A stretch of 64,000 bases of DNA from JADJXM01 sp937967285 (GTDB taxonomy: Bacteria; Acidobacteriota; Blastocatellia; RBC074). Below, one piece after another: positions 1-13,500 of the stretch. The notes below the pieces were generated by a model. It did not search any database. It saw only the letters and a program-made list of their open reading frames with translations, and had not been told where the DNA came from. Each line of letters starts with the position of its first letter. The first letter of the stretch is position 1. Made by a program: the position numbers and the translations under genes. Where the stretch lies: assembly GCA_050249535.1 (NCBI GenBank), contig JBFWQI010000001.1, positions 248,001 through 312,000 on the forward strand. Direction: 5' to 3'.

Positions 1-347
1 CGGGAGTGCGGATCGTCCAGGTTATTCACGTCACCGGTGAAGATTCGATCGCGGAAGCGATTCGGCTGGACGGCGAGGTTGACGCGATCCTGCTCGATTC
101 CGGCAACCAGTCTGCCCCGGTCCGGGAGCTCGGCGGAACGGGCAGGGTGCATGACTGGGCGATCAGTCGCAGGATTGTTGAGAGCGTACGCGCGCCAGTC
201 TTTCTCGCGGGAGGGCTCAGCGCCGCAAATGTCAGAACCGCAATCGACAGTGTGGCCCCGTACGGTCTCGATCTCTGCAGCGGCGTCAGAACCGACGGCC
301 GGCTGGACGAGTCGAAACTGAGAGCCTTCTTCGCCGCCATCGGATGA
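1..347 (+). CDS. trpF: Phosphoribosylanthranilate isomerase, C-terminal part (cut by window start)
   Basis: This is the last ~115 residues of the TIM-barrel enzyme that isomerises N-(5-phosphoribosyl)anthranilate in tryptophan synthesis. The frame is already open at base 3, so the true start lies outside the window; the GTG at base 6 is only the first internal start-like codon. Family motifs seen in order are ILLDS, GGTGRVHDW, FLAGGLSAANV (phosphate-binding region) and LDLCSGVRT near the end. The family is usually about 200-210 residues, so roughly the second half is present. The gene converges on the TonB receptor gene, with a strong hairpin between the two stops. Confidence 0.9.
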   Translation, partial: GVRIVQVIHVTGEDSIAEAIRLDGEVDAILLDSGNQSAPVRELGGTGRVHDWAISRRIVESVRAPVFLAGGLSAANVRTAIDSVAPYGLDLCSGVRTDGRLDESKLRAFFAAIG

Positions 348-375
348 GTCCGGCGGGGCTGGATCGGAAGAGTCC

Positions 376-431
376 GAGGTCTCCGGAATTTCGCCTGAAT
401 CAGATTTAGAGCATGAAATTCCGGAGACCTC
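376..431. terminator. Bidirectional hairpin between convergent genes
   Basis: A perfect 17-bp inverted repeat (376-392 and 415-431, arm GAGGTCTCCGGAATTTC) with a 22-base loop fills the gap between the stops of trpF (+) and the TonB receptor gene (-). There is no long T-run on either side, so the terminator role is inferred from position and symmetry. Confidence 0.65.
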
Positions 432-435
432 AGAC

Positions 436-3423
436 TCAGAATGTGATCTTGAGCGCCAGTTGAAGCTGTCTCGGATCTCCGACGCCCTGTCTAAGAAAAC
501 CATCGAAATTGAACAGACCCGGCGTCGTGAGCGGATTGATCAGATTCCGGCTGTTCGTGGAGTTGAACATCTCGATCAGCGGCGTCATCGAGAACCGTTC
601 GTTGAATCTGATCGGTCTGGTCACGCGCCAGTCGAGTGAAAAGAACTCGTTGTCCTTCCGCGCCGTGTTGCGGTTGTTGGCTGTCCGCACGCCCGGCGTG
701 ATCGGCTGAGCCGAGCGGGCCTGGATTCTGGTCGTCACCTGGAATCCGCCGGGCAGTTCGCCGTACAGGTATGAGTTGAATTTATGTCGGATGTCCCTGT
801 CCGATAACGAATAGTCGAGTTGAAGATTGTTGATGTCGAAGGCGCGGTCTGTGAACGGATCGCGCTCGTTCGAGTCGTCATCGAGATCCTTCGACCAGAC
901 ATAGTTGGCGTCGAACTGGAATCTGCTGCTCAGCCGCCTCCGGACGCCGACCGTGAATCCCCTGTAGAGCGACTTTCCAACGCTGCTGGTGACGAATACT
1001 TCGCCGAGCTGCGGAGAGAAGTAGTTGTTCCTGTTGATGTTCAGGAACCTCGTCATATGGACGCCCTTGGTGTGAGTGAAGTCGAGGTAGAGGACGACAT
1101 CGGGCATCAGTTCCTGCTCGAACGAGACATTTGTCGTATAGACTCGCGGATTGGCGTAGTCGCGACTGAAGACGCGCACTCCCGAGAAGAGCGGGAACTC
1201 ACCCGGCGGGAGGACCGGGGGAGAGACGACGTTCGGCCAGACCGGCGCCGGCACTCCGAATCCGATCAGCTCCGAGCTGACGAAGATCGTCTGCTGCTGC
1301 ACCCCGTTGGTGGTGATCGAGCCGACCTGCGAGAGCATGTTCTGCCTGGCGTTATAAATTCCCCAGCTGCCACGCAAAACGCTCTTGCTGTTGGAGCCGA
1401 TGTCCCATGCGAATCCAACCCTCGGCTGGAACATGAGCCACTGATCCGGCAGGTAGCCGTCGGAAGGGAATCGCGGATCGTTAAGGAACTGACCGTAAGC
1501 GGTCGCCGCGGGCGCGATGACAGGATTCGGGAAGATCTGTGACTCCCATCTCAGCCCGTAGTTGAGAGTGAAATTCGGCCGCGCCTGCCATTTGTCCTGC
1601 GCATAGACGCTGAGTTCGTCGTTCTTGATGTCGGAGAAACCTGCCGCGTCGGTTGCCGGGCCGCTCAATCCGGCGCCCTGCAGGTAGAGCAGCAGCGGAC
1701 CGCCCGTCAGCGTCGCTCCAGCCGGGCACGTACCTCCGGCAGAGATATATGTTCCGTTCGAGCATCCGAGCGTGGTCGGTCCGTATCCCTGACCGAGCGA
1801 CGACGGAGATGCATACCTCAGAAATCCCGTCACACTGTCGAAGATGTATCGTCCGGAGAAGAATCCGCGGAAGACCTGCGAATTCCTGCTGTAGACGTAT
1901 TCGAGCCCCGATTTGAAGGTGTGATTCCCTGAGACTATCGAGAGATTGTTCTTGATCTGCGATCTCCAGAACAGCTCGTCGATGTCAGGATGAATGAAGA
2001 ACGGGCTTCCGAAGCGGAAGGTGGTAGCAAATCCCATCGCGGTGTCGGCCGGGACGTTCGATCGCGTCGCCGAGCGGGGCCGGTTCTCCCTCGAGTAGGT
2101 GTAGTGGAACTCATTGAGTATGTTCGGGGAGATCGTCGAGAAGATATTCAGATTTGCCAGTTGAATCAGCGACGGACCTTCCGTTCCGTTGGCTGAATTG
2201 CCGTAGGTTGCGACGTCGAATGTCTCGTTGATCTTGTTCGACCGGTTGGCATTGTATGAGAAAGCGAGGTCGTTGGCCGGCGAGATCTTCCAGTCCCATT
2301 TGCCGAGAAAAGCGCTGTTGTGGACCGGTTTGCGGACCGGGTCGCCCTCGGACTGGTTTCTCGTCGTGCGGAAGAAATTGATCAGCGCCAGCCGCTGGCA
2401 GTCGGCACTGCCGGCGATCAGCGATTCGTTTGCCGTGATCGTCGGTGTCTGGACCGGGCAGGGCGTTCCGATCGGCGCGCTCAGATTGGCCCGCTGCAGG
2501 TTTCCGGTTATCTGCTCGAAGGCCAGAAAGTAGAACATCCTGTCCTTTTTGATCGGGCCTCCGAGAGTCCCTCCGAACTGTTCGCGATGAAAATCGGTCA
2601 GCGGCTGACCGTTCGACGTCTCGGAGGTCATCGACTCGTGGCGCTGAAAGTGAAAAAGGCTGCCGCGGAAAGAGTTGGTACCCGATTTCGTGATGACATT
2701 GACGATGCCCCCGGCCGTCCGGCCGAACTCCGCGCTCGCCCCGGTCGCGACGACCTGAAACTCCTTGACGGCTTCGAGCGTGATGTCGATCGCCGCCCGT
2801 TGTCCTCCGACCTGTTCACCGAAAAATCCGTTGTTGAAATCCCCTCCGTCGAGGCTGAAATTATTGAACACTCCGCGCTGCCCGTTGAAGTTGATCTCGT
2901 CCCCGTCAGGCCCCTGCGTGATGCTGACGCCGGGCGTGAGGGTCAGCAGATCCTCGAATTTCCGTCCGAGGATCGGGGTCTTGCTGACGGCGACTTCGTT
3001 GAGTGTGGTGGACGATTCAGTCCGGGTTATGTCAATGGAAGGCGCCGCTGAGATCGTAATTCGTTCCTGGATCTGAGATACCTTGAGGCCGAGATTGAGC
3101 GTGATCGCCTGTCCGACGTTCAGCAGCAGGTTCTCCTGCACGACCGTCGCATACCCGGATTTGGAGACCGTCAGCCTGTATCTCCCGGGCTGAAGCTGCA
3201 GGAAGACGAACCTGCCGTTCGAGTCCGTCGACAGGGCACGGCTCTGATTCGTGCTCGGATTGTTGACCTCTACCGTCGCGCCGGCTATCACTCCGCCGGA
3301 TTCGTCGGAGATCGTCCCCTGAATTACCCCGGTCGTAATCTGAGTCTGACTGTATGCGACGATGCCGATCCCGCAGATCAGGATCGCAAGGACTGCTCCC
3401 GATAACGTTACTTTGAATTTCAT
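436..3423 (-). CDS. TonB-dependent receptor, Oar-like, with carboxypeptidase-regulatory domain
   Basis: An outer-membrane receptor of 995 residues for TonB-driven uptake; the substrate is unknown. I choose the ATG at 3421-3423 over an in-frame start 81 bases upstream because it follows a GGAG ribosome site and begins a clear signal peptide (MKFKVTLSGAVLAILICG, with SQTQ after the core). Residues ~33-115 look like a carboxypeptidase regulatory-like beta-sandwich (GTISDESGGVIAGATVEV, GRYRLTVSKSGY). A plug follows (~residues 130-245, with GFFGEQVGGQRAAIDITLEA), then a long barrel. The chain ends in Phe (ALKITF), the usual signal for barrel assembly. Such receptors are abundant in acidobacteria, often beside sugar-degrading genes; no partner lipoprotein is present here. 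Confidence 0.9.
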   Translation of the reverse strand: MKFKVTLSGAVLAILICGIGIVAYSQTQITTGVIQGTISDESGGVIAGATVEVNNPSTNQSRALSTDSNGRFVFLQLQPGRYRLTVSKSGYATVVQENLLLNVGQAITLNLGLKVSQIQERITISAAPSIDITRTESSTTLNEVAVSKTPILGRKFEDLLTLTPGVSITQGPDGDEINFNGQRGVFNNFSLDGGDFNNGFFGEQVGGQRAAIDITLEAVKEFQVVATGASAEFGRTAGGIVNVITKSGTNSFRGSLFHFQRHESMTSETSNGQPLTDFHREQFGGTLGGPIKKDRMFYFLAFEQITGNLQRANLSAPIGTPCPVQTPTITANESLIAGSADCQRLALINFFRTTRNQSEGDPVRKPVHNSAFLGKWDWKISPANDLAFSYNANRSNKINETFDVATYGNSANGTEGPSLIQLANLNIFSTISPNILNEFHYTYSRENRPRSATRSNVPADTAMGFATTFRFGSPFFIHPDIDELFWRSQIKNNLSIVSGNHTFKSGLEYVYSRNSQVFRGFFSGRYIFDSVTGFLRYASPSSLGQGYGPTTLGCSNGTYISAGGTCPAGATLTGGPLLLYLQGAGLSGPATDAAGFSDIKNDELSVYAQDKWQARPNFTLNYGLRWESQIFPNPVIAPAATAYGQFLNDPRFPSDGYLPDQWLMFQPRVGFAWDIGSNSKSVLRGSWGIYNARQNMLSQVGSITTNGVQQQTIFVSSELIGFGVPAPVWPNVVSPPVLPPGEFPLFSGVRVFSRDYANPRVYTTNVSFEQELMPDVVLYLDFTHTKGVHMTRFLNINRNNYFSPQLGEVFVTSSVGKSLYRGFTVGVRRRLSSRFQFDANYVWSKDLDDDSNERDPFTDRAFDINNLQLDYSLSDRDIRHKFNSYLYGELPGGFQVTTRIQARSAQPITPGVRTANNRNTARKDNEFFSLDWRVTRPIRFNERFSMTPLIEMFNSTNSRNLINPLTTPGLFNFDGFLRQGVGDPRQLQLALKITF

Positions 3424-3677
3424 GCCAATTCTCCAGAGATAGTTGGAACAGGTCTGTTTGTCGAATAATTGACGTTCGCCGGAGAGGGTCCGACGTTCAA
3501 CCACTTATTCGATGAATGGAACAGCAAAAGACAAGATCAGAACTGATAGCCGAAGTTGATAGAGTAATGACTGAAGCTTTGTAATAAGTATTATTTTGGT
3601 GCGAATGGATTCTATTTGACCAGCGCCCGGCGGACAAGGGCAGGAGTCATTCCCGTGCAGATAAAGTAATCGTCAGC

Positions 3678-3706
3678 TTGTACTTGCATGAATGGCGGTT
3701 TATCAT
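3678..3706 (+). promoter_or_regulatory. Sigma70-type promoter for the microcompartment locus
   Basis: TTGTAC at 3678-3683 and TATCAT at 3701-3706 are separated by exactly 17 bases. The expected start of transcription near 3713 gives a leader of about 48 bases before the shell gene, which has a GGAGG ribosome site. This is the best promoter match in the 337-bp gap between the receptor and shell genes. Confidence 0.5.
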
Positions 3707-3760
3707 CTGCGGGTAATAACTGGCAATCATGAATTTTCCTGATTTCGGAGGAAACCTGGT

Positions 3761-4108
<348 letters not shown>

Positions 4109-4137
4109 CGGTCTCGTTCGGATAAGACACACAGCTT

Positions 4138-5823
<1,686 letters not shown>

Positions 5824-5832
5824 GGAGAGAAG

Positions 5833-5999
5833 TAGGCGGTAGGCAGTATGCGGTAGGCAGTTCTTTTCATCCAAATTCGTATTTCTTCGAAACCATGATA
5901 CCGGATTTAACATGTCCGCGTATCCTTATAATACTGCCTACCGCCTACCGCTTACTGCCTACCGCCTACTGCCTACTGCTTACTGCTTACCGCCTACTA
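5833..5999. repeat. Inverted pair of 7-bp tandem arrays (TAGGCRG type)
   Basis: Left array: four 7-bp units at 5833-5860 (TAGGCGG, TAGGCAG, TATGCGG, TAGGCAG). Right array: nine units of the complement C[CT]GC[CT]TA at 5934-5996, then CTA. A 73-base AT-richer loop separates them. The array sits between two convergent genes; the enolase gene takes its stop codon (complement of CTA, 5997-5999) from it. A 10-C run follows at 6000-6009. It could act as a two-way terminator. Confidence 0.85.
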
Positions 6000-7453
6000 C
6001 CCCCCCCCCAGCCCTGGACCATCCAGGCCGGATGTATCGAAACTTCCATTCCTGATCCTGAAGATTCCCGGAAATTCATCTTCCCATGGCTTGTTGGCCT
6101 CAGGCATGTACTGGCGGGAGTTAGCCTCGACGCCGGCGACTCCGGGGACGTGCGCCGCGATCCCGACTGAATGGATGAGCGACGCTCCGGGGCAGGTCAG
6201 ATCCTGGACGGTCAGGAACATGCGGTATTTCAAGGCAGCCGCGGCCATCAGCATCGCCTGCGACTGACCCTTGCAGGCCTTGAGCGCGACGCCGGTGTAG
6301 CCCATCTCACGGGCGAGCAACAGGCTTTCGAGGTCGACCAGCGACTCGTCGATCACCACCGGGCGGAGCTTCGCGGCCTCGTGCATGACGTTCTGCCGGT
6401 TCGCGGCCAGATCGCGCGCCGTAGGCTGCTCGAGATAGAGGATCCGCTCGAATCCGCGCGGCGATCTCTCCTTTACCTTCCGCAGAAATTCGAGGACATA
6501 TTCAACGTTCGGACAACGCTCGTTGAAATCCGCGCAGTACTTCCAGTCGGTCTCGGGGCGTGTCTCCGAGGCGACGCGGTCGATGTTGACGGTTCGATCG
6601 ATGTCCCAGGCCAGATCCTCGCCCTGGAGCTTGATCTTGATGTGCGTCAGCCCGTCCTTTCTGATCCAGTCCGCCAGGGTTTCAGGCAGACCGTCACCGA
6701 TCGGTTTGGTTAGCTCGGAGGGGAGCACAGCATCGGCTCCGCCGACGGAATGAAAGACGGCCAGACTCTTTCGAGCTTCCGGCAGGATGTAATCACCCAG
6801 GGTCTCGCCGGCGAAATCCCGGCCCAGATAGCTCCCCAGATCGCGAGGCAGCAGGTCGCGGCCGTAGGTCCGGTAACAGCTCCGCCCGTGCAGTTTGCCG
6901 AATGCATCGTGTATGGCGGCATCGAACGGACTGGCTGTGACCAGAGTGCAGAGTTTCGGGATCGGCGTCGGAAGTTTCAGTTCCGCTGACAGTTCGACGG
7001 CGGACTTGAGATATTCCGGTTCGAGTATTCGATTGAGGTCGATCGGATGTCCGTATTCGGCGCAGGATGCCGTGATGACCTGGATCCGATCGGCCAGTTT
7101 CCGCATCGCATTGAGAGTCCCGTCGTAGGGAATCTCTCGCGAGGGAAACGACCAGACGTTGCCGAGCGGCATCGAGCCGAAACCTTCGGATGAGCGGCCG
7201 TCGCGCGAACGGACGCGGATTCTGACATTGAGGATCGTCGCGCGATCCACCGGCACTCCGCCGAATTTGTACGGGGCGCGGTAACGGTGCTCCTCGAGGC
7301 TCGACTGGACCGAATCGATCCTGATCTGAGCCCCGTCAGCGCCGCGGCTGCAGGCCGGGCCGGCGCTCAATCCGAGGATCGAGGCGGCGGCGCCGGCCAG
7401 AAAGCCGCGTCGCGACGGAGATGCCGTCTTCAGGTTGTTCACAGGATGATCGG

Positions 7454-7457
<4 letters not shown>
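5997..7457 (-). CDS. Tat-exported enolase-superfamily protein (mandelate racemase/muconate lactonizing type)
   Basis: A 486-residue member of the enolase superfamily, whose enzymes abstract a proton next to a carboxylate using Mg2+; the substrate cannot be named. The ATG at 7455-7457 is chosen because it overlaps the TGA of the upstream gene (ATGA coupling) and starts a Tat signal (SRRGFLAGAAAS). Superfamily landmarks are THIKIKLQG (general-base Lys region), then the metal-ligand regions CADFNERC, LYLEQPT and VIDESLVD, and a late ALKACKGQSQ. The protein ends GLDGPGLGGG, the last three Gly being encoded by a 10-C run adjoining a heptamer repeat, so the C-terminus has probably been remodelled. 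It is the second gene of an operon with a Gfo/Idh/MocA oxidoreductase, which suggests sugar-acid metabolism in the periplasm. Confidence 0.82.
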
Positions 7458-8809
<1,352 letters not shown>

Positions 8810-8952
8810 GGGTTTCTCCTCCGGAGGCGAAATGATGAATTTTCCCTCGAGCGGTTGGCAGTCGGGAAAAAATGTAACAGAATCTCGGGGACTTCATCTC
8901 TCAAAAAAAACAATCTGACCGGCGATTCGACCCGCCGGAGAACGGACTTCTT

Positions 8953-9120
8953 ATGAGCGGAAAAAATCTTCGTCTGTTGTCGTTCGTCATCCTGGTGGCC
9001 GTCGCGGCATGGATGATCGCCGACTTCGTCAGACTGGGTCATCTGACCGCATCGCTGATCAGGACGGGGCTGCTGATCGTGGCGGTGATACTGATGCTGG
9101 TGGCTCGGAGGCGCGGTTAG
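8953..9120 (+). CDS. Small two-helix membrane protein, 55 residues
   Basis: An open frame from ATG 8953 to TAG 9118-9120 encodes 55 residues with two hydrophobic stretches, LLSFVILVAVAAWMIADFV (about 8-26) and LLIVAVILMLVA (about 40-51), and a basic end (ARRRG). This is a plausible inner-membrane hairpin. A GGAGA site lies 13 bases upstream, longer than usual. It is divergent from the oxidoreductase gene and ends 4 bases before the end of the AlkZ-like gene on the other strand. I do not recognise a family. Confidence 0.55.
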   Translation: MSGKNLRLLSFVILVAVAAWMIADFVRLGHLTASLIRTGLLIVAVILMLVARRRG

Positions 9121-9124
9121 GACG

Positions 9125-9940
9125 TCACATATCGACGGTCAGATCCGTCAGCCTGTAGAAGCCGTTGGCCGGCGTGATTGCGTAACCTTCGCCGACCAGA
9201 GCGCGATTGCCGAGCCCTGCTTCGGGGCGCGAGAGACCAGAGACGCGGGCCAGTTCGCCGGGCCAGGTCATGCCGGCCGACGTGAGGAAGCTGCGCGCGA
9301 TCTCTCGAAAAGCTGTCTGGCGATCGGTTTTGACGGCGATCTCCTCGGGGAACCGTCCTTCGGCGAGCGTCCAGATATAGGTGAATTTCGGGGCGTAGAC
9401 GACTTCGCTCGGGATGACGATCATCGTTGCCTGCAGTTCGTCGATCGCACGTGTGAACTCCTTTCTGTCGACGACGCCGGATTCCTTGCGCAGATCGGCG
9501 GTTCCCATCTCCCATTCCTTGCGCAGAACCTTGAGGATCGCCAGCGATGCGGGGCTCAACCGGGCCTTCTCGCGTCGCCGGTCGACGCCCCAGACGGCCC
9601 TGAAGTACGGGATCATTCGCGGCGCGATGAACATCGTTCTTGAACGCGCGAGCTTGCCGTACCAGACCTTGCCGCGTCGAACCAGCTCGTCCTTGAGGAT
9701 CCAGGTGTGTGAGCTTTCCGGATCCTTCTGGACGTTGTGCGGCATGACGGCGTCGCGACGACCGCAGACCGCGATGTAGAGAGACGGGCCGGGTTGTCTC
9801 GAGTCGGTCAGGCACGATATGAAACCGAGCTTCTCGATGAGCGCTTCGGCCTGATGCACATTTTCGATCCGCGAGGTCCCTTCGCGTCGCCAGTTTCTGT
9901 CGCGAAACTCCTCGATTCCGGCGGGGAGCGTTCTGTCCAT
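9125..9940 (-). CDS. AlkZ/YcaQ-related winged-helix protein
   Basis: A 271-residue cytosolic protein whose pattern matches AlkZ-related proteins, relatives of the crosslink-repair DNA glycosylase YcaQ. The order is a SSHTWILKDELV segment, WYGKLARSRTMFIAPRMIPYF, then a winged-helix-like part LSPASLAILKVLRKEWEMGT followed by ELQATMIVIPSEVV. The N-terminal ~15 residues are uncertain. The QxQ/QxD active-site signature of true YcaQ is not evident to me, so glycosylase activity should not be assumed. The gene stands alone between two opposite-strand genes. The identification rests on recalled family patterns and is moderate. Confidence 0.5.
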   Translation of the reverse strand: MDRTLPAGIEEFRDRNWRREGTSRIENVHQAEALIEKLGFISCLTDSRQPGPSLYIAVCGRRDAVMPHNVQKDPESSHTWILKDELVRRGKVWYGKLARSRTMFIAPRMIPYFRAVWGVDRRREKARLSPASLAILKVLRKEWEMGTADLRKESGVVDRKEFTRAIDELQATMIVIPSEVVYAPKFTYIWTLAEGRFPEEIAVKTDRQTAFREIARSFLTSAGMTWPGELARVSGLSRPEAGLGNRALVGEGYAITPANGFYRLTDLTVDM

Positions 9941-10008
9941 AACCGGAAAGTAGCGTATTTTGATCTTTTACGCTACAGTCAATTCGCCGCAAACGAAATG
10001 AAATTCAT

Positions 10009-10509
10009 ATGACCGAAGCACAAACGATCGATGCCGGAATGATCGAAGGATTGTTGGGCGAGGCGAGAAGCTCCGCGCGCCGTCGTGCGATCAGGCGGCT
10101 CCATTCAGGCGACTGGGAGCATTGCCACAGGATGCTCAATGCGCTCGTGCCGGGCACCTACGTCCAGCCGCACCGCCATCCGAATCTTCACCAGGGTGAA
10201 GGGTTCATCATTCTCAGGGGGCGGCTGGCGCTGCTCATCTTCGATGATGACGGAAGCGTGGATGCCGGCCTCAGTCGCGTGCTCTCGCCGGAGGATGGCG
10301 TGCTCGGAATTGATATCGCATCCGGGATCTGGCACAGCCTTGTTGCGATCGAGGAATGTGTGATCTACGAGGTCAAAGGCCAGCCGCCCGGCGGATACGT
10401 TCAGGCTGGTGACAAGGAGTTCGCTCCCTGGGCGCCCGCCGAGGGCGAACCGTCCGTCGATGGATATCTCAGATCGCTCGAACAGACAGCCAGAGGTTTA
10501 ATCAGATAA
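10009..10509 (+). CDS. WbuC-family cupin metalloprotein
   Basis: A 166-residue single-domain cupin. The metal-binding motif is PHRHPNLHQGEGFIILRG (residues ~54-71, three His and one Glu), followed by the second cupin motif around IASGIWHSLVAIEE. The layout, with an N-terminal ~45-residue region before the barrel and a C-terminal FAPWAPAE stretch, fits the WbuC family, often found with polysaccharide genes; the biochemical role is unknown. It ends 13 bases before the next gene. It is divergent from the AlkZ-like gene with a 68-bp gap that must hold both promoters. Confidence 0.75.
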   Translation: MTEAQTIDAGMIEGLLGEARSSARRRAIRRLHSGDWEHCHRMLNALVPGTYVQPHRHPNLHQGEGFIILRGRLALLIFDDDGSVDAGLSRVLSPEDGVLGIDIASGIWHSLVAIEECVIYEVKGQPPGGYVQAGDKEFAPWAPAEGEPSVDGYLRSLEQTARGLIR

Positions 10510-10522
10510 AGCGAGGTGGAAC

Positions 10523-13500
10523 TTGAAATCCGCACGAATCCTGCAAACGATACTGATCATCGCTTCGATTTTTACGCTGGTCCCGACGTTCATCGCCGCC
10601 CAGGAGGGAATTTCGCCTCGTGATTACCAGGGCATGCGGTGGAGGATGATCGGACCGTTCCGCGCCGGTCGAACTGTGGGAGCAGCCGGAATACCGTCGA
10701 GCCCAAATATCTTCTACATCGGCGTCAACAACGGCGGAGTCTGGAAAACGACCGACTACGGAAGGACCTGGAATCCGATCTTCGACGATCAGCCGACCGG
10801 ATCGATCGGCGACCTGGCGGTCTCTGAGTCGAATCCCGACATCATCTATGTCGGCAGCGGAGAGGGGCTGCCTCTGCGCCCGGATCTGTCTGTCGGCGAC
10901 GGCGTCTACAAGTCGACCGATGGAGGAAAGACCTGGCGGAACATGGGGCTCAGGAACGGGCAGCAGATAGGTTCGGTGATCATCGATCCGAAGGACCCGA
11001 ACCGCGTCTTCGTCGCGGTCTGCGGCCACCCGTTCGGTCCGAACAGGGAACGCGGAGTGTATCGAACGCTCGACGGCGGAGAGACGTGGAAACAGGTACT
11101 TTATAAAGATGAAGACACCGGCGCGATCCAGGTGCAGTTCGACCCGACGGATTCGCGGACCATCTACGCCGATCTCTTCGAGGTGCGCCACGGTCCGTGG
11201 GAGAACGGCCAGTGGCAGGGCCCGGGCAGCGGACTCTACAAATCGACGGACGGAGGCGATACCTGGAAGCCGCTGACCGCCGGCCTGCCGACATTCGAAC
11301 AGGGACTCGGCAGGATCGGGTTCGACGTGTCGCGGAGCAATCCGAAGATCCTCTACGCGACGGTCGACGCAGACCCGCAGCACGGCGGAATCTATCGTTC
11401 GGACGACGGCGGCGAGAGCTGGCGACGCGTCAGCAATGAATCGCGGACCTGGGGGCGGGGAAGCGATTTCGCCGAAATCAGAATTCACCCGCGCAATCCG
11501 GACATCGTCTTCGTCGGCAATACGGCGTCCTACAAGTCGGTCGACGGCGGTAAGACTTTCAAGGCGTTCAAGGGAGCGCCGGGAGGCGACGATTATCACC
11601 GAATCTGGATCAACCCGCTCCATCCGGATGTGATGATCTTCGCGACCGATCAGGGAGCGACGATCACCGTCAACGGCGGAGAGACGTGGAGCAGCTGGTA
11701 CAACCAGCCGACGGCCCAGCTCTATCACGTGATCACCGATAACCGATGGCCGTACTGGGTCTACAGCGGACAGCAGGAGAGCGGTTCGGTCGCCGTGGCC
11801 AGTCGCGGCGATTACGGCGCGATAACCTGGCGCGACTGGCGGACGGTCGGCGTGGACGAGTACGGCTATGTCGCTCCCGATCCGCTCGATCCTGACATCA
11901 CCTATGGCGGACGGGTGACGCGGTTCGACTGGAAGACGGGACAGGTTCAGAACGTCGCGCCGGAAGCGCTGCGGAGCGGCCGCTACCGGACGCTCAGGAC
12001 GATGCCGATCATCTTCTCGCCGGTCGACAAAAAGACGCTCTATTTCGCGACCAACGTGCTTTGGAAGACGACGACCGGCGGCAGCAGCTGGGAGGCGATC
12101 AGTCCGGACCTCTCGCGTGAGAGCTACGACATTCCGGAGGTGATCGGCAAGTATCGCAAGCCTGAGATGGCGACGATGCCGCGGCGCGGAGTGATCTACA
12201 CCATCGCTCCGTCCCATCGCGACATCTCGACGATCTGGGCCGGGACCGACGACGGACTGATTCATCGAACGACCGACGGCGGCAGGACGTGGAAGAACAT
12301 CACGCCCCCCGAACTGAAATCCTGGATGAAGGTATCGCTGATGGATGCCGGCCATTTCGACAACGATACGGCCTACGCCGCGATAAACACGCTCAGGCTG
12401 GACGATCTCCGCCCGCACATCTACCGCACGCGCGACGGCGGCAAGACCTGGAAGCGGATAGTCAAAGGCATCCCCGACGGAACCATCGTCAATGTCGTGC
12501 GCGAAGACACGCAGCGCAAGGGACTGCTCTTCGCCGGAACGGAACAGGCCGTCTATGTTTCGTTCGATGACGGCGAGCAGTGGCACCCGCTGAGACTCAA
12601 CATGCCGGCGACCTCGATCCGTGACCTGGTCGTCAAAGATGACGATATCGTCGTCGGAACTCACGGCCGCAGTTTCTGGATACTCGACGACATCACGCCG
12701 CTCAGGCAGCTCAATGCGCAGGTCGCGCGGGCCGATGCTTATCTCTTCGCGCCTCAACTGGGGACCAGAGTCCGCCGCAGCCTGAACACCGACACACCGA
12801 TCCCGCCCGAGGAGCCGATGGGGCAGAATCCGCCGGACGGCGCGATCATCAATTATCGTCTGGCGGCAGACGCGCGGGAGGTGCGGCTCGAGATCCTCGA
12901 TGCGGCAGGAAAGCTGGTCCGCGCTTACTCCAGCACGGACCCGCCGGAATCGATCGACGAAGACAAGCTGACCTATCCGTCGTACTGGTTTCGACCTCAT
13001 CGAAACCTGCCGACGACTTCCGGTATGCACCGCTGGACGTGGGATCTGCACTATCAGAATCCGGCTGGATTCCCGAGAAGCTACGGCATGCAGGCGATCC
13101 TCCGCGATACGCCGACCGGCCCTTCCGGACCGACGGCTCTGCCCGGAAAGTACACGGTCCGGCTGACGGTCGACGGACGGCAGATGACTCAGCCGCTGAC
13201 GCTCAGGATGGATCCCCGCGTCAGGACTTCGCCCGCCGATATCGAAAAGATGTTCGCGGTCTCGAAGGGGTGTTTCGACGGGATCGAAAGAATCAGGAGC
13301 GCGCAGGCAGAGGCGGAGCGCGTCAGAGGTCAGATCAAAGCCCTGCTCGAAAGGCCTGTCAGCGGCGATCTCGGCAGGTCGATCAGCGATCTCGATGCCG
13401 CAATTACTGCGCTGGCCGGACGCTCGGCCGGACTCGACTTCTTCGGAATCAGCAACCGCGAACCGGGATTCGCCGGACTCGCCAACGGCCTGCTCTCGCT

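Noticed and set aside
9117..9992. 291-residue frame overlapping the AlkZ-like gene in another - strand frame
   Set aside because: Extremely Arg-rich and without a hydrophobic core pattern; the 271-residue frame has family-like motifs.
10502..13051. 849-residue open frame on the - strand opposite the secreted propeller gene
   Set aside because: Arg/Asp/Val-rich composition typical of the antisense frame of a GC-rich gene, no ribosome site or domain; the + strand product is a clear signal-peptide Asp-box protein.
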